64,000 nucleotides of DNA from DATAUD01 sp035511075 (GTDB taxonomy: Bacteria; Verrucomicrobiota; Verrucomicrobiia; Limisphaerales; Palsa-1400). Location of the stretch: positions 1 through 64,000 of the forward strand of contig DATKFW010000002.1 in assembly GCA_035511075.1 (NCBI GenBank), written 5' to 3'. A model generated the notes under the pieces. The model did not search any database. It was not told the DNA's origin and saw only the letters and a program-made list of their open reading frames with translations. The position numbers and the translations under genes are program-made. This document shows positions 61,011 to 64,000 of the stretch, piece by piece (position 1 is the stretch's first letter; the number at the start of each line of letters is the position of its first letter).

Positions 61011-62596
61011 GCGCCGTCGCGCAAGCGGATTCCGGGCAGGCCGCCCACGCGGAATGGCGTCCACGCGTCAACCCATGGTTGATCGCCCCCGCCGTCATGC
61101 TGGCCACGTTCATGGAAGTGCTGGACACCTCCATCGCCTCGGTCGCCCTGCCTTACATCGCGGGCAATCTCGGCGCAACGTCCACCGAGGCAACGTGGGT
61201 GCTGACCAGTTACCTCGTCTCCAACGCCATTGTGCTGCCGGCCAGTGCCTGGTTTTCGAGCGTTTTCGGCCGAAAACGATTTCTGATTAGCTGCATCATA
61301 ATCTTTACGGCCTCGTCGTTTTTATGCGGCTCGGCGTCCAGCCTGGCGTTGCTCATTGTGGCGCGGACGATTCAGGGAGCCGGCGGCGGCGCCTTGCAAC
61401 CGCTGGCGCAATCCATTCTCCTGGAAAGCTTTCCGCCGGCCAAACGCGGCGTTGCGATGGCCGTCTATGGCGTCGGCGTGGTCTGCGCGCCCATCCTCGG
61501 CCCAACGCTCGGCGGCTGGCTGACCGATACCTGGTCGTGGCGCTGGGCCTTCTACATCAATGTTCCCATCGGAATTCTCGCCGTTATTTTCATTAGCCTG
61601 GTCGTAGACGACCCCCCCTACATCCGCGCCTCCCGCCCCGGACGGATTGACGGCCTCGGATTCGGCTTCATGGCCATCGGGCTGGCGACATTGCAAATCG
61701 CGTTGGACAAAGGACAGGAGGTCGATTGGTTCGGGGCTATCTGGTTTCGTTGGGTCGTTCTGATTTCCGTCTTGTCACTGCTGGCTTTTGTAATTCGCGA
61801 GCTTTGCGCCCGGGAACCGATCGTCAACTTGCGCATCCTCAAGAACCGCAATTTCGCGATCGCATGCGCGTTGTTCTTTTTATTTGGCGCGGCGATTTAC
61901 GGGTTGATCGCCCTGCAGCCGTTGTTTCTCCAACTCCTGCTCGGCTATACGGCGCTGGATGCCGGGTTGACCGTCAGCCCGCGAGGGATCGGCGCGCTAG
62001 GCTCGCTGGCGATTGTGGGAATCCTGATTGGAAAAGTCGGCGGACGGATGCTGGCGGCCGTGGGCTTTGTCATTTTCGCCTATTCCGCTTATCTGTTCAG
62101 CCAGATGACCCTCGACATTTCCATGAGCAATATCGTTCCCGCCAACATCGTCAACGGAATCGGCACCGGCTTCATTTTCGTGCCCCTGACTACGGTGGGG
62201 TTGGGAACATTGCGCAATGATCAAATGGGAAATGCCGCAGGCATACAAAATCTGCTGCGCAACATCGGCGGGAGCGTCGGCATCTCGATCGTTTCGACGA
62301 TGCTTGACCGTTTTTCACAGATGCATCAGGTCTATATGACGGGAAGCATTACACCTCTGAATCCAATCTACCAACAGCGGGTGACCGCGCTCAGCACCAT
62401 TCTGCAATCCCATTTCACCGCACCCGATGCCAGGACGCGGGCGCAGGCTATGCTCTACAACCTCGTGCATACCCAAACCAGTTATTGGGCGTTCATCGAT
62501 CTGTTTTTCGGCTTTATGTGGGTGGCCATTGTTTGCGCGGTTTTGGTTTGGTTCCTCAAACGGGTCGTGCGCGCTGGCCCCGTTGCAGTTCACTAA
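61007..62596 (+). CDS. emrB: DHA2-family drug efflux permease (EmrB/QacA type)
   Basis: A 529-residue MFS transporter with 14 predicted helices. The family motif LDTSIASVALPYIAGNLGAT (helix 1), then ATWVLTSYLVSNAIVLPASA, FGRKRFLISC (motif A) and GAGGGALQPLAQSILLESFP are typical of the DHA2 (EmrB/QacA) group. It exports toxic compounds by proton antiport, together with EmrA. The 4-base overlap with emrA couples translation. It is followed by a kinase-like gene after 14 bases. Confidence 0.95.
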   Translation: MSAVAQADSGQAAHAEWRPRVNPWLIAPAVMLATFMEVLDTSIASVALPYIAGNLGATSTEATWVLTSYLVSNAIVLPASAWFSSVFGRKRFLISCIIIFTASSFLCGSASSLALLIVARTIQGAGGGALQPLAQSILLESFPPAKRGVAMAVYGVGVVCAPILGPTLGGWLTDTWSWRWAFYINVPIGILAVIFISLVVDDPPYIRASRPGRIDGLGFGFMAIGLATLQIALDKGQEVDWFGAIWFRWVVLISVLSLLAFVIRELCAREPIVNLRILKNRNFAIACALFFLFGAAIYGLIALQPLFLQLLLGYTALDAGLTVSPRGIGALGSLAIVGILIGKVGGRMLAAVGFVIFAYSAYLFSQMTLDISMSNIVPANIVNGIGTGFIFVPLTTVGLGTLRNDQMGNAAGIQNLLRNIGGSVGISIVSTMLDRFSQMHQVYMTGSITPLNPIYQQRVTALSTILQSHFTAPDARTRAQAMLYNLVHTQTSYWAFIDLFFGFMWVAIVCAVLVWFLKRVVRAGPVAVH

Positions 62597-62610
62597 GAAC
62601 TCCTACTCCA

Positions 62611-63252
62611 ATGAAACGCATCCTGGTTATCGAACGAGAATTCGGCGCCGGCGCCGCGACCATTGCCGACCGCGCCGCGCGCCGCCTGGGCTGGAAACTT
62701 CTCGACCACGCTCTAACCGCGCAAATCGCCACCCTCGCCAAAATCAGCCCCGAAGTCTGCCAGCATCGCGAGGAGCGGGTCGATTCCTGGGCCTACCGGA
62801 TGGCCAAGGTATTTTGGCGCGGCAGCCACGAACGCAGCGTCGGATTTCCCGATGCCGATATCGTCGATGCCGACCACTTGATTTGCCTCAGCCAGCGCGT
62901 CATCGAGGAGGCGGCCCAGGCGGGCCAGTGCGTGATCGTCGGTCGTGCCGCCCCCTATTTCTTGCGCGATCGCACGGACACATTTTGCGTCTTCCTCTAC
63001 GCCCCGCGTGAATACAAATACCGGCGCGTCCTTGCGGAAATCAAAGATGAAGCGGAGGCACTCCGGCTAATCGATACCGTCGATCAAAACCGGGCCGCCT
63101 TCATTCGGCACTATTACCACGTCGAGTGGCCATCCCGCCAACTCTATCACGCGATGCTCAATACCAACATCGGCGACGACCCCACCGTCGATACCATCCT
63201 CAATCTCATCGAAGCCGCCAATCGGCGGGAGCCCGAACATGCCAAAGGCTGA
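62611..63252 (+). CDS. Cytidylate-kinase-like protein in an efflux operon
   Basis: A 213-residue protein from ATG 62611 (MKRILVIEREFGAGAATIAD). The first part is a modified P-loop, EREFGAGAATIADR (instead of GxxGxGKS/T), then RLGWKLLDHALTAQIATLAK and VIVGRAAPYFL, all features of the cytidylate-kinase-like family (AAK-type, Cytidylate_kin2). The canonical K-S/T of Walker A is replaced by A-A-T, so classic kinase activity is doubtful. Its stop overlaps the start of the outer-membrane channel gene by 14 bases, and it is 14 bases after emrB. Confidence 0.85.
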   Translation: MKRILVIEREFGAGAATIADRAARRLGWKLLDHALTAQIATLAKISPEVCQHREERVDSWAYRMAKVFWRGSHERSVGFPDADIVDADHLICLSQRVIEEAAQAGQCVIVGRAAPYFLRDRTDTFCVFLYAPREYKYRRVLAEIKDEAEALRLIDTVDQNRAAFIRHYYHVEWPSRQLYHAMLNTNIGDDPTVDTILNLIEAANRREPEHAKG

Positions 63253-64000
63253 ATTTTTTGCTTTTCTTGTCGCCGCCACCCTGCTGCCCGGTTGCGCTGT
63301 GGGTCCAAACTACCACCCGCCGCCGTCCCATCCCCCATCCGAATGGGCATCCCCGCTGGCCGGCGTAGAAACCAACCGTTCGTCCGCCGACGTCCAATGG
63401 TGGAAGTCGTTTCGGGATCCCGAATTGGATTCCCTCATCTTCCGCGCCGCGCAATCAAACCTGAATCTTCGCGGTGCATGGGCGCGCGTTCGCCAGGCCC
63501 GCTACGAGTGCCAACTGGCCACGGCCGACTTTTGGCCGACGGTCGACGCCAACGCCTCTTATACTTACAACCGAGCCAGCGCCACCGGAATTCTGCCCTT
63601 CCCGCCCGGCACGCCATTGGAAGCTAATCTATACCAAGCTGGCTTTGATTCGGCTTGGGAGCTCGATATCTTTGGGGGCACTCGCCGCTCCGTGGAAGCC
63701 GCCAACGCGGAATTGGCCGCCGCCGAATTTGGCCGCCGCGATCTCTTGCTCACGGTTTACGGTGAAGTGGCCCGCAACTACGTCCAGGCCCGCGCGTTTC
63801 AGCGCCGGTCGGTTGTGCTGCGTGACAACATCAAGGCGCAGCAGGACATCCTCGACCTGACCCGCAATCTTTTCGCCCAGGGCCTTGCCACCGATCTCGA
63901 TGTGCAACAGGGCGAGTCGTTGCTGGCCACAACCCAGTCCCAGGAACCGGTGTTTGAGACGGGGTTCCGGGCCAGCGCGTATCGCCTGGCGGTCCTCCTG
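63239..64000 (+). CDS. Outer-membrane efflux lipoprotein, OprM/NodT type (cut by window edge)
   Basis: The frame starts at ATG 63239 (MPKAEFFAFLVAATLLPGCA), where LLPGC is a lipobox, and remains open to the window end (254 residues visible). The mature part has VGPNYHPPP, WWKSFRDPELDSLIFRAAQS, and LDIFGGTRRSVEAANAELAA, typical of the OprM/NodT/TolC-like RND/MFS outer-membrane channel family. It would be the third part of the EmrA-EmrB tripartite pump. It overlaps the kinase-like gene by 14 bases. The protein is incomplete at 64000. Confidence 0.93.
   Translation, partial: MPKAEFFAFLVAATLLPGCAVGPNYHPPPSHPPSEWASPLAGVETNRSSADVQWWKSFRDPELDSLIFRAAQSNLNLRGAWARVRQARYECQLATADFWPTVDANASYTYNRASATGILPFPPGTPLEANLYQAGFDSAWELDIFGGTRRSVEAANAELAAAEFGRRDLLLTVYGEVARNYVQARAFQRRSVVLRDNIKAQQDILDLTRNLFAQGLATDLDVQQGESLLATTQSQEPVFETGFRASAYRLAVLL

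Noticed and set aside
1..64000. CRISPR arrays, rRNA, tRNA or parS sites
   Set aside because: No regularly spaced repeats, no rRNA-like sequence, no tRNA cloverleaf that I could recognise, and no TGTTTCACGTGAAACA-like site were seen. A tRNA search tool would settle small RNAs.

Overview
The window reads as chromosomal DNA of a high-GC, Gram-negative, diderm bacterium, most likely a member of the Verrucomicrobiota (Pedosphaera/Limisphaerales-like). The reasons are: single pseudopilin-like genes with the FTLIELLVVIAIIAILAS leader scattered outside any secretion operon; several TonB-dependent outer-membrane receptors (TBDRs); Tat-exported Gfo/Idh/MocA proteins; a sigma-54 gene; and a transposase tail of a type common in that phylum. 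This assignment is inference from gene content. No rRNA, tRNA or CRISPR array was seen.

Layout. 1-132: end of a transposase. 208-5719 (minus): a Ton operon of a small His/Cys protein, TBDR, TonB, ExbB, two ExbD and a coiled-coil protein. 5822-7320: a pseudopilin-like protein and a companion. 7391-9879 (minus): a sigma-54-type two-component system, divergent from a TBDR (10048-12207) that has a good -24/-12 promoter match. 12281-15447: pseudopilin, a CPLC-motif small protein, an outer-membrane barrel and a Tat-exported superoxide dismutase. 15737-17110: a nitroreductase-like protein. 17121-18289 (minus): ECF sigma factor with ChrR-like anti-sigma, divergent from a DUF4331 / TPR / HupE-UreJ run that ends in one 889-residue reading frame joining a HupE/UreJ metal permease to a complete TBDR.

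25711-36907: RlmI-like methyltransferase, three consecutive CNNM/CorC-type transporters, a VOC protein, a GH109-type glycosidase, parB, a PfkB kinase, peptide deformylase and rpoN. 37057-42182: small CGC protein, Hsp20, Lon, a lipoprotein-sorting-like protein and a TPR membrane protein. 42163-49393: lipA and glutaredoxin, dienelactone hydrolase, orphan HicB, and an ABC-2 exporter with a large periplasmic partner. 49487-52366: MntR and a divergent TBDR around a palindrome of DtxR/MntR type. 52454-59002: a second Gfo/Idh/MocA protein, a GT-C/TPR glycosyltransferase with its GT2 partner, a Ser/Thr kinase and a Fic protein. 59330-64000: a DUF5666-like protein and an EmrA-EmrB-OprM-type efflux operon with a cytidylate-kinase-like gene inside it.

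A recurring theme is metal and oxidative homeostasis: four TBDRs, two HupE-type permeases, three CNNM/CorC proteins, MntR and an exported SOD. The most unusual items are the HupE-TBDR single frame (22869-25538), whose last permease helix also looks like a signal peptide ending in AQA; a pair of structured intergenic repeats (15572 and 22676), the second lying directly upstream of that fusion; the MntR-type operator between mntR and a TBDR; and the sigma-54 promoter upstream of the TBDR at 10048.
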